64,000 nt of DNA from Tolypeutes matacus (taxonomy: Eukaryota > Chordata > Mammalia > Cingulata > Chlamyphoridae): assembly GCA_026826555.1 (NCBI GenBank), contig JAKSZT010053881.1:6580502-6644501 (forward strand), in the 5' to 3' direction. Made by a program: the position numbers and the translations under genes. A model generated the notes under the pieces. The model ran no database searches, had not been told where the DNA came from, and saw nothing but the letters and a program-made list of their open reading frames with translations. Shown in pieces: positions 11,165 through 21,333 of the stretch (its first letter is position 1; each line of letters opens with the position of its first letter).

Positions 11165-12190
11165 TAATAGCAGCTTTTTGAGTTATAATTCACATACCAC
11201 AAAGTTCACCCTTTTCTATTATAATCAATTTTATTAAAATGTATTCATAAACATGTACAATCCAGTGTTTTCTAGTATATTCACAGAGTTGTATAACATT
11301 CCCCACTAATTTCAGAGCATTTTCATTTCCTCAAAAAGAAAGCCCTTGCCCATTAGCAGCTGCTCCCTCTCCACCCCTCCCCAGCCCCTAATGACTAACC
11401 TACTTTTTGTTTCTGTGGATTTGCTTATTCTAGAGATTTCATATAAATGGAATCATACAATATGTGACCTTTTGTGACTGGCTTCTTTCACTTAGCATAA
11501 TGTTTCAAGGAACCTCTGTACTTTAGCATATATCAATACTTCATTACTTTTTATGACCAAATAATATTCCATTTTATGGACATGCCACAATTTGTTTATC
11601 CAATCATTAGGTGAGGGATATTTGGGTTGTTTCCACTTTTGGATTATTATGAATAGTGCCGCTATGAACATTCATGTACAGGTTTTTGTGTGTACATACA
11701 TTTTCATTCCTCTTGGGTATATACCTGGGGGTAGAATTTCTTGGTCATAAGATAACTGTATGTTTAGCCTTTTGAGAAACTGTCAAACTATTTTTCAAAG
11801 TGACTGCATCATTTTATAATCCCACCAGCAATATATGAATGTTCCATTCTGATTTTTCCACATCCTCATCAACACTTGTTATTGTCTTTTTTTCTTTTTA
11901 AGCCATCCTAGTAAGTGAGAAGTGATATCTCATTATACTTATGATTTGCATTTCCCTATTGATGAATGATGTTGAGTACTTTTTCATGTGTTTGTTGGAC
12001 ATTTGTATATCTTCTTTGGAGAAATATCTACTCAAATCCTTTGCCCATTTTTAAATTGGGTTATGTATCATTTTATCATTGAGTTGTGTTTTTATATATT
12101 CAGGATTCAAGTCTCTTATCAGATATTTGCAAATATTTTCTCCTATTCCATAGGTTGTCTTTTCACTTTTTGACATTGGCATTTTAATTA
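11165..12190 (-). mobile_element. Ancient L1 (L1M class) 3' end
   Basis: Reads on the plus strand as the complement of an old L1 3' UTR: TGAGTTATAATTCACATACC, GATTTGCTTATTCTAGAGAT, GTGACTGGCTTCTTTCACTT, AATATTCCATTTTATGGACA, ATCCCACCAGCAATATATGA, CATTTCCCTATTGATGAATG. Divergence is high, with no open frame. It is about 1 kb and 5'-truncated. These phrases are shared with L1M families of all placentals, so the insertion predates Xenarthra. Confidence 0.9.
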
Positions 12191-12527
12191 ATCCTGTCCC
12201 CTTTTTTTTAATTTACAAAGGATGAGAAAGAAAACATTTGTACAAACATAAATGCAAGTACTCTGAAAGGCAAAAGTACAAGGCATATAAATGAAACTTG
12301 GCACTTAAGTGCAAACCATGTCACCCTCAATGCCTTACTCTGAATCTGCACATCCAACACAATATGTGTTTCTATTGGCCGTATCTTATTTTTAAATTCC
12401 AGGACTTCAGAACTCAAATTCTTATCTCCCATCAAAAAGAAAGTCATCTATGAATTCCTGCACCATAAACCTCTCCAGCAGAGAGCGCTAATGTTTTTTA
12501 AATGTTTTTCTAAGTAAAGCTTTCTTA
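12190..12527 (-). other. Unidentified block led by a T run; possible retroposed mRNA 3' end
   Basis: A T-rich start (12,202-12,212) leads into about 310 bp unlike its surroundings. The minus strand carries a 79-codon frame (12,208-12,447) ending next to the T run. A poly-T edge on the plus strand is what a minus-oriented, 5'-truncated processed transcript would leave. I recognise neither the protein nor the nucleotide sequence, and no clear target duplication is visible. It could equally be unique DNA. Confidence 0.3.
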
Positions 12528-12540
12528 GAAAAGTCTTAGG

Positions 12541-12632
12541 TGGGGCATATGGGAATCCCCTACATTTTTAATGTAACATTTATGTAATCCAAATCTTCTT
12601 TAAAAATTAAAAAAAAAAATTTTTTTTTTAAG
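12541..12632 (+). mobile_element. Short 5'-truncated L1 3'-end insertion
   Basis: About 60 bp of the same L1 3' end seen at 2,940-3,026 (GGGCATATGGGAATCCCC, ATGTAACATTTATGTAATCC), followed by an A run that switches directly to a T run. Flanking repeats GAAAAGTCTTAGG (12,528-12,540) and GAAAAGCCTTAGG (12,633-12,645) match at 12 of 13 positions, which supports one target-primed insertion. Confidence 0.8.
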
Positions 12633-12714
12633 GAAAAGCCTTAGGAAGCAGTTACCACACTTTCGCATCCTCACACATCTGAGAATATAAGACAAGAAGG
12701 GATTTATTCAATAT

Positions 12715-12850
12715 TCATTAACAGCTTATTGAGCACCCATTATCCCCAGGTACCATGTTAGGTCTTGGGATACCAAAGGGAAAAAGACATACTCCTTACC
12801 CTCAAATAATTTAAAGTCTAGTGAGGATGCTTGCTCCAATCTCCCCATAG
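12715..12850 (+). repeat. Ancient interspersed repeat relic
   Basis: TTATTGAGCACCCATTATCC ... ACCATGTTAGGTCTTGGGAT ... ACTCCTTACCCTCAAATAAT follows a widespread mammalian repeat consensus (a 'TTATTGAGCACCTACTATGTGCCAGG' class). I do not assign the family. Confidence 0.5.
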
Positions 12851-13017
12851 TCTCCATCAATCAAGTAAAGCATTTACTACCGAATCTTCCGCTTTCCTAG
12901 CCCTAACCACACACTTATATGTAGAAAGTGAATAGGCTAACTGTCTCTTATTTGAAAACAGCAAGCTTAGGAGGGCCAGAGATAATCTAATAAAAGCCTC
13001 TCATTTTATAAATGGAA

Positions 13018-13179
13018 AATCTATAAAAGATTTATTTTATTCATTTATTTCTCCCCATCCCCTTGTTGCACTTGCTGTGTCTGTCTTCCTTGTTTCTTTT
13101 TAGGAAGCACTGGGAACTGAACCCAGGACCTCCAGTGTGGGCTGGAGGCGCCCAATCACTTGAGCCACCTCCACTCCCT
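13018..13179 (-). mobile_element. DAS-type SINE
   Basis: Plus strand shows A-tail complement TTTATTTTATTCATTTATTT, body, GGGAACTGAACCCAGGACC (complement of the B box) and the head GGAGTGGAGGTGGCTCAAG read on minus. Flanked by TAAATGGAA at 13,009-13,017 and 13,180-13,188. Confidence 0.88.
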
Positions 13180-13199
13180 TAAATGGAAGCCCATGAGGT

Positions 13200-13430
13200 C
13201 ATGATGACAGCTAACACTAATATGAGACTTATACTATGTCTAGAACTGCTTTACTCTTCACCACTACTCATTTTTAAAATGGAAAACTAAGGCACAGAGA
13301 AATTAAGTAATTTGACAAAAATAAAAAAAGCTCATAAGAGAAAGCTGAGATTTGAATCTAAGCTGTAATGCTCTAGAATCCATGTTTGTAGCCACTATGC
13401 TAAATATAGGTAGCTATTCCTAAAGTTAGT
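13200..13430 (+). repeat. MIR/L2-class relic
   Basis: AACTAAGGCACAGAGAAATT, AAGTAATTTGACAAAA, GCTGAGATTTGAATCTAAG match the ancient core 'gaggcacagagaggttaagtaacttgcccaagg...ggatttgaaccc'. Confidence 0.65.
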
Positions 13431-13900
13431 CATGATTTTCTGATTCACTGGCTTGTTGTTTTGTGCTAATCATCATGGTTTCCAGTATCTTCAACCCCAA
13501 TTCTCTGGTCAAAAATAATCAAAGGAAAGTCAAGATATGACACATCAAAGTCACAAGACACCCAAGTTGGAAAGAGTGGCCCAAAGCCAACCTGCATGTA
13601 CATGTTACTAGAAGGAGATAAAGCTATTCAAACCCATGAAAAAAAATAATAAGTAATCTATAATAAGTAATTCTGGGGTCTAACTTTGGCAAATGTTGCC
13701 ACATGTATGTACCATTCCTGTCACCTCTAATCATCCTGTCTACTCCCTTCCACCTCCAAACTCCAGTCTTTTAAGTGTGTTTCTCATTGAATTAAGCAAA
13801 AATATTTTGATCTGCGAGACCCAAAATGAGCTGGGATCCTGAGATAACCCTGGAATATACAAGAAAGGAAGATGTATGTTTCAGAAGTCTCAGCCCTCAC
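13430..13900. other. Unique DNA, no gene seen
   Basis: No recognised repeat or exon. It ends in a (CATT)n tract at 13,902-13,925 just before a SINE. Confidence 0.5.
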
Positions 13901-13944
13901 TTCATTCATTCATTCATTCATTCATCATTAAACAGTTCTATTTT

Positions 13945-14184
13945 TTTTTTTTTTAAAGATTTTATTTATTTATTTATCCCCCCTTGCTGCTTGTGCTCAC
14001 TGTGTCCATTTACTGTGCATTTTTCTGTGGTCTACTTGTCTCCCTTTGTTGGGTCATCTTGCTGTGTCAGCTCACCATGCCGCATGGGCTGGCTTGCCTT
14101 CACCAGGAGGCCCCGGGAATCAAACCCGGGGCCTCCCATATGGTAAACGGGAGCCCTATCGATTGAGGCACATCCGTTTCCCTC
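13945..14184 (-). mobile_element. DAS-type SINE, long form
   Basis: Full-length minus-strand copy: head GGGAAACGGATGTGCCTCAA, B box region in CCCGGGTTTGATTCCCGGGG, body with the TCCTGGTGAAGGC joint and a second body block (14,000-14,080) absent from shorter copies, then A tail. The 14-bp duplication AACAGTTCTATTTT (13,931-13,944 and 14,185-14,198) is perfect. Confidence 0.92.
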
Positions 14185-14199
14185 AACAGTTCTATTTTG

Positions 14200-14770
14200 T
14201 ACCTACCCTGTAAAACATTGTAGCAGTTGCTAGGATATACTAGTCCACACAGCGGTTGTGGCTTTGCCCTACTGAAATCTCTCAGCATATCTCCAGAGGT
14301 TAGGGATCTGCAGTTAAGCAATCACCATCTTTCAGCCTACTGGGCCTCTAAAAGACGGCTGAGCTGCAGGCTTAACAGAGTGACTCAGCAAGGTTAAGGA
14401 CTTTTAGATTATGTCACTGTAAGGTACACAGACTATAGATGTAACAGCATATTGTTTAGAAATGACTAAACTACATTAGAGCAATTTGCATCAACTATAA
14501 AGAACTTTGTAAATAGATATTCGCTTTATGATTGTATTTTGTTGGGATGCAGACATCTTTTTGTTCTTGGGGACACTGAAGAGTAAAATATTATATCTCC
14601 TTATTGAATTGAGGGAATTTTATTTGACAAATTCTACTCAAAGACATAGTCAACCTCTGTAAATATCCTGTAGTAGGGCATTCTACTGGGCCCTATATTT
14701 ATCCACATATTTGCCTCAATTTTTTATGTTTTAAGCTTTATGATAGCAAGAATCTCTGTCCTGCTTTGTC
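14200..14770. other. Unique DNA, no gene seen
   Basis: No repeat or exon recognised. Confidence 0.5.
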
Positions 14771-14773
14771 TTT

Positions 14774-15454
14774 TGTGGACCCCAGAAAATTATGTACTTA
14801 AGCTAACACATTCCTGTGCCTGTGTAGATGGAGCCTTTTAATTAGGTTCAGTTAAGAGATCTTGATTAGTTCCTTATTGACTAGACGTCAGTGAAATGTG
14901 ACACAGGTTGGGTCTCTACCCTCTTTCTGGGTCTTATATAAACTGAGAACATACAGAAAGACACAGAGAAAGGAAGCGTCTATTTTGACCCTGCCATGTG
15001 AGAGAGGACTCAAGGATTGCCAGCAGCAGAAACTGAAACATGAAGCCCCCAAGAGGCTGGGCCCACAGAGCAGCTCAAGGCTGAAAAGACCAGCCATATG
15101 CCTGATTGTCCACAGCTGAACTCAGGGAGAAAGTGGAGCAGCAGAGGCTGGGAGAGGAGCTCCAGATAGAGACAAGTCCTATGCCTGGTTGCCCACAGCT
15201 GAGCTCTGGGAGACAGTAGATTCTGGAGGGGAAGGCTGGGATCTCAGCAGAGATCAGCTGCTATATTGCCTCACCACTGGCAGGACACCAGGATCACTAG
15301 TAGCTGACTTTGGTGAGAAAGCATCTCTGATGGTGCCTTGATTTGACATTTTCACAGCTTTAGAACTTAAGCTTTTACCCTAATAAATTTCCCATTATAA
15401 AAGCCAACCCATTTCTTGTACTTTGCATTGACAGTCCTTTAGCAAACTAAGACA
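14774..15454 (+). mobile_element. Solo LTR, ERVL-MaLR type
   Basis: Starts TGTGGACCCCAGAAAATTAT and ends TTAGCAAACTAAGACA. A TATATAAA box lies at 14,935-14,942, the AATAAA signal at 15,382-15,387, and the TGCATTGACAGTCCTTTAGC end resembles MLT1-class LTRs. A GACGTCA sequence at 14,884-14,890 resembles a CRE. The 5-bp flanks (TCTTT and ATCTC) no longer match, so its age or the borders are uncertain. No internal retroviral sequence. Confidence 0.75.
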
Positions 15455-15689
15455 ATCTCAATGCCCTTGTATGCTCCAAAAACAAAAATACAGTGGAGAT
15501 AATAAACTAGCTTTACAAAAAGATGCAGAGATAAGAAGAATAAGCGGGTGAATGGAACGTATGTCTGCATTTAGTTATGTAGGATACAGGAGTCAAGGCC
15601 AAAGAGAATGGTGGTTGTAGGGGAAAGAACTGCCACAGACTGGAAGTTTGGTTAGTTCTAGTCTTCATGGATTTATCATGTCCATTGCT

Positions 15690-15845
15690 AACATCCTCTG
15701 GAGAAATGCTGAGAACCTGTGGGCTTCAGGAAGGAAAGTCATACCCATGACATAGGCTGGTGTATCCCCAGCAACTGGTACCATATTTTGTACATCGTAG
15801 GTGTAATAAAAATATTTTTTGAGTGATGAATGGATGAATGAGGTC
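15690..15845 (+). repeat. L2 3'-end relic
   Basis: CCCCAGCAACTGGTACCATA, TGTACATCGTAGGTGTAATA and TGAGTGATGAATGGATGAATG follow the L2 3' terminus (the 'ccagtgcctggcacatagtaggtgctcaataaat...gaatgaatga' order). Confidence 0.65.
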
Positions 15846-15849
15846 TGAG

Positions 15850-18265
15850 ACTTCTGGAACATGGACTATATCCACTTTCTCTTTCCTGTATATTCCAGCA
15901 TAGATGATAAACACATTGGAAAACAGAAACTCCTACCTACACTGTTAGTGGCTTGACCCAAGTCTCAAGGCTGGAAGAGCTGCCACTAGAATCCAAGATA
16001 AGACTCCAAGATCAGTGCTCTTTCTGGCATATGTCTCCTTCTTTTTCTGTTACAACTTACTTGATTGCTTTTCCAATTGTTAATAAACCGCATATATATC
16101 TGCTCCTATTCCTAGAGAATCTGTTCCGTGGGTAATGAAGGCCTGTATTTGCTGTGTATTGTAATTGACAGATGTGTTTATATCAGGCCAAGAAAAAAAA
16201 AAAAGACTGCTGAGGAAAAAGAGAGAAATAAAGGTCTGGCTGGCCTTAGATCTGGGTTACTCCAAACCAGAGAAATGGAGGGGTTTACTATGAGGAACCT
16301 CAGAAGCCAGATGCTTTTACAGCACCAGGAAACCTCTGGCCCAGATTTCAACATGGTTCAGGGAACACAGATTGAATTCTCATAGGGATCACAGCAAGCA
16401 CTGTCTCGGCCACTAGCAGAACTAACTCATCAGGGCTATTTATACATCACTTCCTAGGAACTGAGGAGTACCAGCTCTGCTTTAATTCTGGGCTTTCAGC
16501 CTGGCTTCACATGCAAATATTTCCTTAGAAGTTACCTCCTTTTTAATGGCTAGGAAAAGGACAAGAGTCAAAATAATTAGCTGGCTGCTGATGGTGGATT
16601 CCAATATGCGGCCCAGATGACAGTATGCATTCTTTAAATAGGATGCATGAGAAACTTTCAAAGAAATATATTTGGACAACTTCCCAGAAGACAGATCAGC
16701 TGGGGATGTCAAGCATCCTGCTGCAGGAATTGGTACTTTTCCTTAGGAGAAGGAGCTCTAAGGTTACCTTCACAGTATTTGTCTGTTAAGGAAGGGGTAG
16801 AGTATAGTTAAGGCAGTGGGGCAACTAGCACAGAATATGGTGAGAACATGGGGTAACTCATGGATATTTCAGATAGGGACCACGATAAGGGATCTACTCA
16901 CATAGAAGTACACAGAAATACACATCTGGCCTTCTTCAATTGCATTTTGAATTTCTAGGTCAAGCTACTTTGTTCCAAACACTCATGTGCACTGACCTTT
17001 CTCATCCTGTCCTAGGAATTCTCACCACTGAGGCTTATTCTCAGAATTTCCCCCAGACCCAAGGAAAGCTGATTTTAAACCTTGGCTACACGGAGGCTGA
17101 AAATGTCAGAGAAATATGGTGAGCTGTTTGGCCAAAAATAAATACAAATTCTCTATTGAAGAAAATGTGCTCAGTCATACACAGATGAATCAGGGGGATT
17201 GGGGCAAACGTTCTGAGAATGCAAAAATGTGAGTAGTTTCTAACTTCTGGTCTTTTCTCCTGACCTGGCACCTCAGTAGAACAAACTTGAATCACGATGC
17301 AGGGACAAGATTTAAAAGTAAAGTATACCATTACAGTAACATTCCAATTGATGATGCTAAAGCTAGCTAAGTTTCCACCCTCAGATCTTGTTCATTATGA
17401 CCCTCATTCAACCCTACACTGCCACCCACCTCCCTTCCCCTTTAATATGGTAGCATATCCACATACTACCTGGATATACCCTCTCTGCTAGAGTACAATA
17501 TCCTTAAGAAAAGGAATTATATGTATCTTGGTATTCTTCCTCACCTTTGCCAGATCCCCTATGCTTTCTTTTATTCACTGTAGGCTCAATGTTTAATTAA
17601 TTTAAATAGGTTTTTTCATTTTCATAAAGAAATTTCATAATACTGAATTGGAAACGACTGTTAATGCTGGATAATATCCTGTCTTCCATTAATGACAATT
17701 TTCTCAAGTCTCTCTAAACTCTTATCAAGGCATGCCACATGGAACACAGCTTAATGCTGATGTCACTCAGAGATTTTTCTTTTTCATTCATCCTTCATCA
17801 GCTCAGAAGGAAACTGGCAAACCCAGGATATAGGTGATTACTTCATGTGGGTCATTCAGCCATCAGATGTCCAAAATGTCATGATCCTTTCATTACTATT
17901 ATTTGTGACAGCGTGTTTGGGTAAAGGAACTGACTGCCCTTGCTGTGTATATGCATCTGCTTTGTCATAAGAGCAGAAAGTCTACTTCTAGCCATTCTAC
18001 TCAACAGGAGGTTATAGAAAGCAGAATAGATTTCTTCTGCTTCTCTAGATTAACTGGGCCCAGAGGATGGACTGGTGATTTTAAAACAATATCCGGGCAG
18101 CTAAGGCAAAGGTATAGGATTTACTGGGGCTAAATTCTTCTCTTTGAACACTTAAAAGTTCCCCTTTCTTCGTCAGGTTTTTTCTGACTACTGTCTGCTC
18201 CCTGCGAGCACTTGCTCTATCCTCTTAATGTTAGTTTAAGTAGAGCTGCCCAGTTGTCTCCTGTG
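15850..18265. other. Unique DNA, no gene seen
   Basis: No element recognised, apart from an A run at 16,191-16,204. Open frames on both strands (up to 85 codons) lack known motifs. Confidence 0.5.
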
Positions 18266-18269
18266 TGTT

Positions 18270-18395
18270 CGTCCTACTAAATGGGAGCCATTCAAGTCAG
18301 GGACAGATTTTATGCTTCTTTGGTTTTGCCCATGATATCTAGTACACTGCTGAGCACATAATAGGTATTTACTATCAGTGATTGAATTTTTAATC
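18270..18395 (+). repeat. L2 3'-end relic
   Basis: AGTCAGGGACAGATTTTATG ... GATATCTAGTACACTGCTGA ... ATAATAGGTATTTACTATC fits the L2 3' end. Confidence 0.65.
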
Positions 18396-18399
18396 ACTC

Positions 18400-19060
18400 T
18401 TATAGACTTGGACAAATTTGGCTATGGAAAGAGTGGTGAGTCTTTCAGAATTTTCTTTTGCCAAAATAAACTGATCATAGTATTTTACAGTCTTATAGAC
18501 ACTCCTTAGAGATATATATTCCCTAGAATATATTCTAAGATTCCACAGGTCCTGTTCTCAAAGAGATTACAATGAAGAGAATAAACTAGGCACATGGATG
18601 AAAAAACAAACAATATTTGTATTTCTAATTACAAGACCTACTCTGGGATGCCAATAACTTCTGGTTACTAAATATTCTTTCTTCTTTATGGGGCCATATC
18701 ATGGGCATATTTTAAAAGCTCTCTGAAAACACGTATGAGATTATTCAACTTTCTCTTCAACGTAATGTAAGCAGGAGCTTGTTGGATGCCTTATAGAATG
18801 AAGAACAAGAGAAACATCTATTTGATCCTCCAGTTTTAAAGTTAGATTCCTGGAAGCAAAATCACAAATTCAGAAGTCCTTTTTCTCCTATGTTAGTAAT
18901 AAATGTCACAATGGAGGCAATTTTGTTAACGAGGATTAGGAATAAAATAAGGATAAACAAATTTATAAGCTACATATATGATGTCAACCCAGAGCTGATA
19001 GTTTTAATGAATTTGATTACTTCAATATCCTACTAATGGAAGTCACTTTTTTATTCATAT
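18400..19060. other. Unique DNA, no gene seen
   Basis: AT-rich, no recognised repeat or exon. Confidence 0.5.
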
Positions 19061-19064
19061 CACT

Positions 19065-19190
19065 TGAAATGGAATCTTACAGATTATCTATTTTATAACC
19101 TCTCTATATATGAAGAGACTGACTCCAAAAGAGATTAAGTAACTCACTCCATATCATACAGGTGGTGATACGACAGTGATAAGACAATGG
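19065..19190 (+). repeat. MIR/L2-class relic
   Basis: GAAGAGACTGACTCCAAAAG, AGATTAAGTAACTCACTCC, ATCATACAGGTGGTGATACG matches the 'gaaactgaggc...ttaagtaacttgcccaaggtcacacag' core. Confidence 0.55.
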
Positions 19191-19292
19191 CTCATCTGAT
19201 TGGGGGGAGCAAAAACGGAAGTATACCCCTTTCCAAACATTCAAGAAAAAAACGCAAATTGGACATTTTCAATCTTTTAATGGCATGACTTT

Positions 19293-19493
19293 TTTTTTTT
19301 TTAGGTACAGGGGCTGGGGATTGAACCCGGGACCTCACATGTAGGAAGTTGGCACTTAACCACTGAGCTACCTCAGCTTCCCCGAGGTGGTTTCTTCGTC
19401 TGCTTTGCCTGTTGATTTTTTCAGGAGGTGCCAGGAACCAAACCCAGGTTTGTGGGAGGCGGGTGTTCAACTGCTCAAGCCACATCTGCTCCC
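19293..19493 (-). mobile_element. Dimeric tRNA-like SINE
   Basis: Two tRNA-like heads lie head to tail in one insertion. The left unit (19,304-19,382) carries the B-box complement GGGATTGAACCCGGGACC. The right unit (19,383-19,493) carries GGAACCAAACCCAGGTTT and begins, read on minus, GGGAGCAGATGTGGCTTGAG. A single T run starts the element. One duplication, TGGCATGACTTT / TGGCATGACTTT (19,281-19,292 and 19,494-19,505), encloses both units, so they were probably retroposed together. Confidence 0.88.
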
Positions 19494-19505
19494 TGGCATG
19501 ACTTT

Positions 19506-19675
19506 ATAATCTGCATCTCTTATAGCACTTACATGTTTCATTATTAATCCTGTATATTTATCTCCCTCTCCAGTTGGTAAGTAGTTTGAGGACCAAAACA
19601 AAATTTAAATTAGCATAGTATCTCTACACAGTGTGTCTCACAGGCGCATACTCCCAGTGAATGTTGAATGACCAA
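19506..19675 (+). repeat. L2-like relic into which the dimeric SINE inserted
   Basis: TATAGCACTTACATGTTTC, CTCCAGTTGGTAAGTAGTTT, GAGGACC, CCAGTGAATGTTGAATGA follow the L2 3' order. Confidence 0.5.
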
Positions 19676-19679
19676 AAGT

Positions 19680-20539
19680 AGGAATGCTCTTTCTGCCTCT
19701 CCTCACAGAATCAGGAAGACAGCTGCCAGCCCACAAAGGAATGGACAAAGAAAGAATACAGCAGTGTCACAGAGACAGCCTTTTTTCCCCCTCTCAGGGT
19801 GATTCATGTTGTAGCCCTAATGTGAACTGGCTCTTTGTGGGACACAGCTGGGTCTCATGTAAGTCAGCAATGCCATTTTCTTTGTTCCCATTTACACAAA
19901 CAGATCAGATGGCCCAAATAATTTAGTTATCATTTTATTCCTTTGGTTAGTCCATGTACAATCTTTTTTTTCTTTTTTAATGGGGATGTGATGCCATAGC
20001 AACTCAAGAGCAATCTTGAGTAAGCCTGGGCAAAGAGACTAAATTAAAATGGGGGTGGGGTTGAGAGTGAAGAGCAGATGAGGATGGTAACTCCTCTAAA
20101 TTCCTGGGAATTCCAGGAGGTAATTCCCTTGAATTCCTGGATTTGAAGCGATTTGTTTTGTTTTGTAAAGTATATTGTTAACATTTCAAATGTAGGGCTT
20201 CTTGACTCAGAGGTAAGAGGGTCTGGCAGGAGATGGGATGGACCTGGAGTTTCTCAGCAGTGAAAACGTTGGGTATGAGTTCAGGGATGGCCCCTCTACC
20301 TTGTTGTTCCCTTCTCACCCAGAAAATGACATTTTAGAGAGGTGGATGGTACTGAAGGCCCAGAACTCTAATTTAAGCCGCTTACTTTGATAAAACTGTA
20401 GATCCTTTCTCACTGGGGCTCGGCCTTTCAACCTGAGCACGCAGTGTAAAGAAAGGGAAAGGGACGTCTGAGTTTAAGAGGGAGGTTCCCACGTGCTCTA
20501 CCCGAGCCGTCCCTTAGGGCTCAGCACACGACTTGTAAA
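19680..20539. other. Promoter-proximal upstream DNA
   Basis: No repeat recognised. G+C content rises towards the CpG island. An imperfect palindrome CCTGGGAATTCCAGG sits at 20,103-20,117, with a further GAATTCCTGG at 20,131-20,140. Open frames here are short. Confidence 0.45.
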
Positions 20540-20747
20540 TAACTAGTTACCCAGGGAAGCACACCTGAGAAGGCGGGGGGATCAACCGGAAGACACATGC
20601 TGTACTTTCAAAGTCACTTGCGTGGCGCTCCTGGTGTACTGCCCTAAGCCTCTCTCCCTTTCTCCCGTCTCGAAAACAATCCCTGCTCTTTTTAGCTCCC
20701 CGGCGAGACGCGCGGCTTTGCAGTGCTGCCTGCGGACCCGCGCCTGA

Positions 20748-20806
20748 GGGAGGGGGCCGGGGCCGGGACCAGCACATGGCGCGCTCCGGGGAGGGGGTGG
20801 GGGTGG
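20748..20806 (+). promoter_or_regulatory. Two G-quadruplex-capable G-run clusters
   Basis: The first cluster (20,748-20,767) has four runs of at least three G separated by 1-2 bases. The second (20,787-20,806) has three runs of 4-5 G plus a GG. Such motifs are common just upstream of CpG-island start sites. Confidence 0.6.
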
Positions 20807-20842
20807 CAGTGGCAGCTGCGCTTTGTTTCCAGCAGCGACGAG

Positions 20843-20849
20843 TGAGTCA
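20843..20849. promoter_or_regulatory. AP-1 (TRE) consensus site
   Basis: TGAGTCA, the exact AP-1 heptamer, inside the CpG island about 490 bp before the predicted splice donor. Confidence 0.5.
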
Positions 20850-20965
20850 CCGGCCCCCGCAGTCCCAAAGCTGGGCACAAACTCGGGCCAGGGCTGCAGC
20901 AAAATCAACAGCAGGAGCAGCTACCGAAGCGGCATAGCCTCTCCCTCCTCCTCCTCTTCTACTTG

Positions 20966-20997
20966 CCGCCACCACCGCCGCTGCCGCCGCCGCCTCC
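20966..20997 (+). repeat. (CCG)n-rich triplet tract
   Basis: An imperfect run of CCG/CCA/CTG triplets in the promoter or 5' UTR. Such GC triplet tracts often vary in length. Confidence 0.8.
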
Positions 20998-21064
20998 AGC
21001 CTCCTCCCAGTCCCCTCCTCCTCCACCCGCGAACTTAGTCAGCGGTTCGCGCCACCGCGCCCCC

Positions 21065-21069
21065 ATTGG
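21065..21069 (-). promoter_or_regulatory. Inverted CCAAT box
   Basis: ATTGG in the context CCCATTGGCCAGCGG, the usual NF-Y context (CCAATGGG on the other strand). Its position 20-100 bp upstream of the likely transcription start suits NF-Y. A CGTCA half CRE follows at 21,086-21,090. Confidence 0.6.
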
Positions 21070-21089
21070 CCAGCGGAACGCGCCGCGTC

Positions 21090-21333
21090 ACAATGGAGCC
21101 GGTCGGAGGCGGCGAGCTGGGCAGCACTGGGGCTTCCCGCTGAGCCCGCAGCCGCCCGCAGCCGGGAAAGTGCGGGCGCCCGGCCGCCGCCCGCGCGCCC
21201 CGAGCGGCGCGGGGCACACAGTGCGGAGCGCGCTGGCGCCGGGGCTGGGGTAGCGCATGCAGGACCGAGCCTGACACCCCCGATTCACGGAGGAGGAGCC
21301 GAGTCGACCCAGGTGGTGGAGAAGGAAGACCGG
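21090..21333 (+). other. Predicted 5' non-coding first exon of an unidentified gene
   Basis: Inferred from the CpG island, the upstream CCAAT box and a good splice donor: CCGG followed by GTAAGAG at 21,334. The exon start is an estimate, since CpG-island promoters rarely have a fixed start site. Every plus-strand ATG in it leads to a stop within a few codons, so the exon is probably untranslated apart from uORFs. A following exon was not found within the window, which implies a first intron over 40 kb if transcription runs rightward. I do not recognise the gene. Its identity would have to come from homology of this exon or of sequence to the right. Confidence 0.55.
21093..21143 (+). CDS. Upstream ORF candidate, 16 codons
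   Basis: An ATG with A at -3 and G at +4 (CACAATGG, strong Kozak context) opens a 16-codon frame that stops with TGA at 21,141-21,143. It would be a uORF in the predicted 5' UTR if transcription starts upstream of 21,093. A second, 5-codon uORF runs from 21,257 to 21,274. Translation of such short frames usually lowers downstream translation. The peptide resembles nothing I know, and the frame may be fortuitous. Confidence 0.3.
   Translation: MEPVGGGELGSTGASR

Noticed and set aside
20963..21253. 96-codon plus frame with a poly-proline start
   Set aside because: The polyproline comes from the (CCG)n tract, and the frame ends inside the predicted exon without support from a splice donor in frame.
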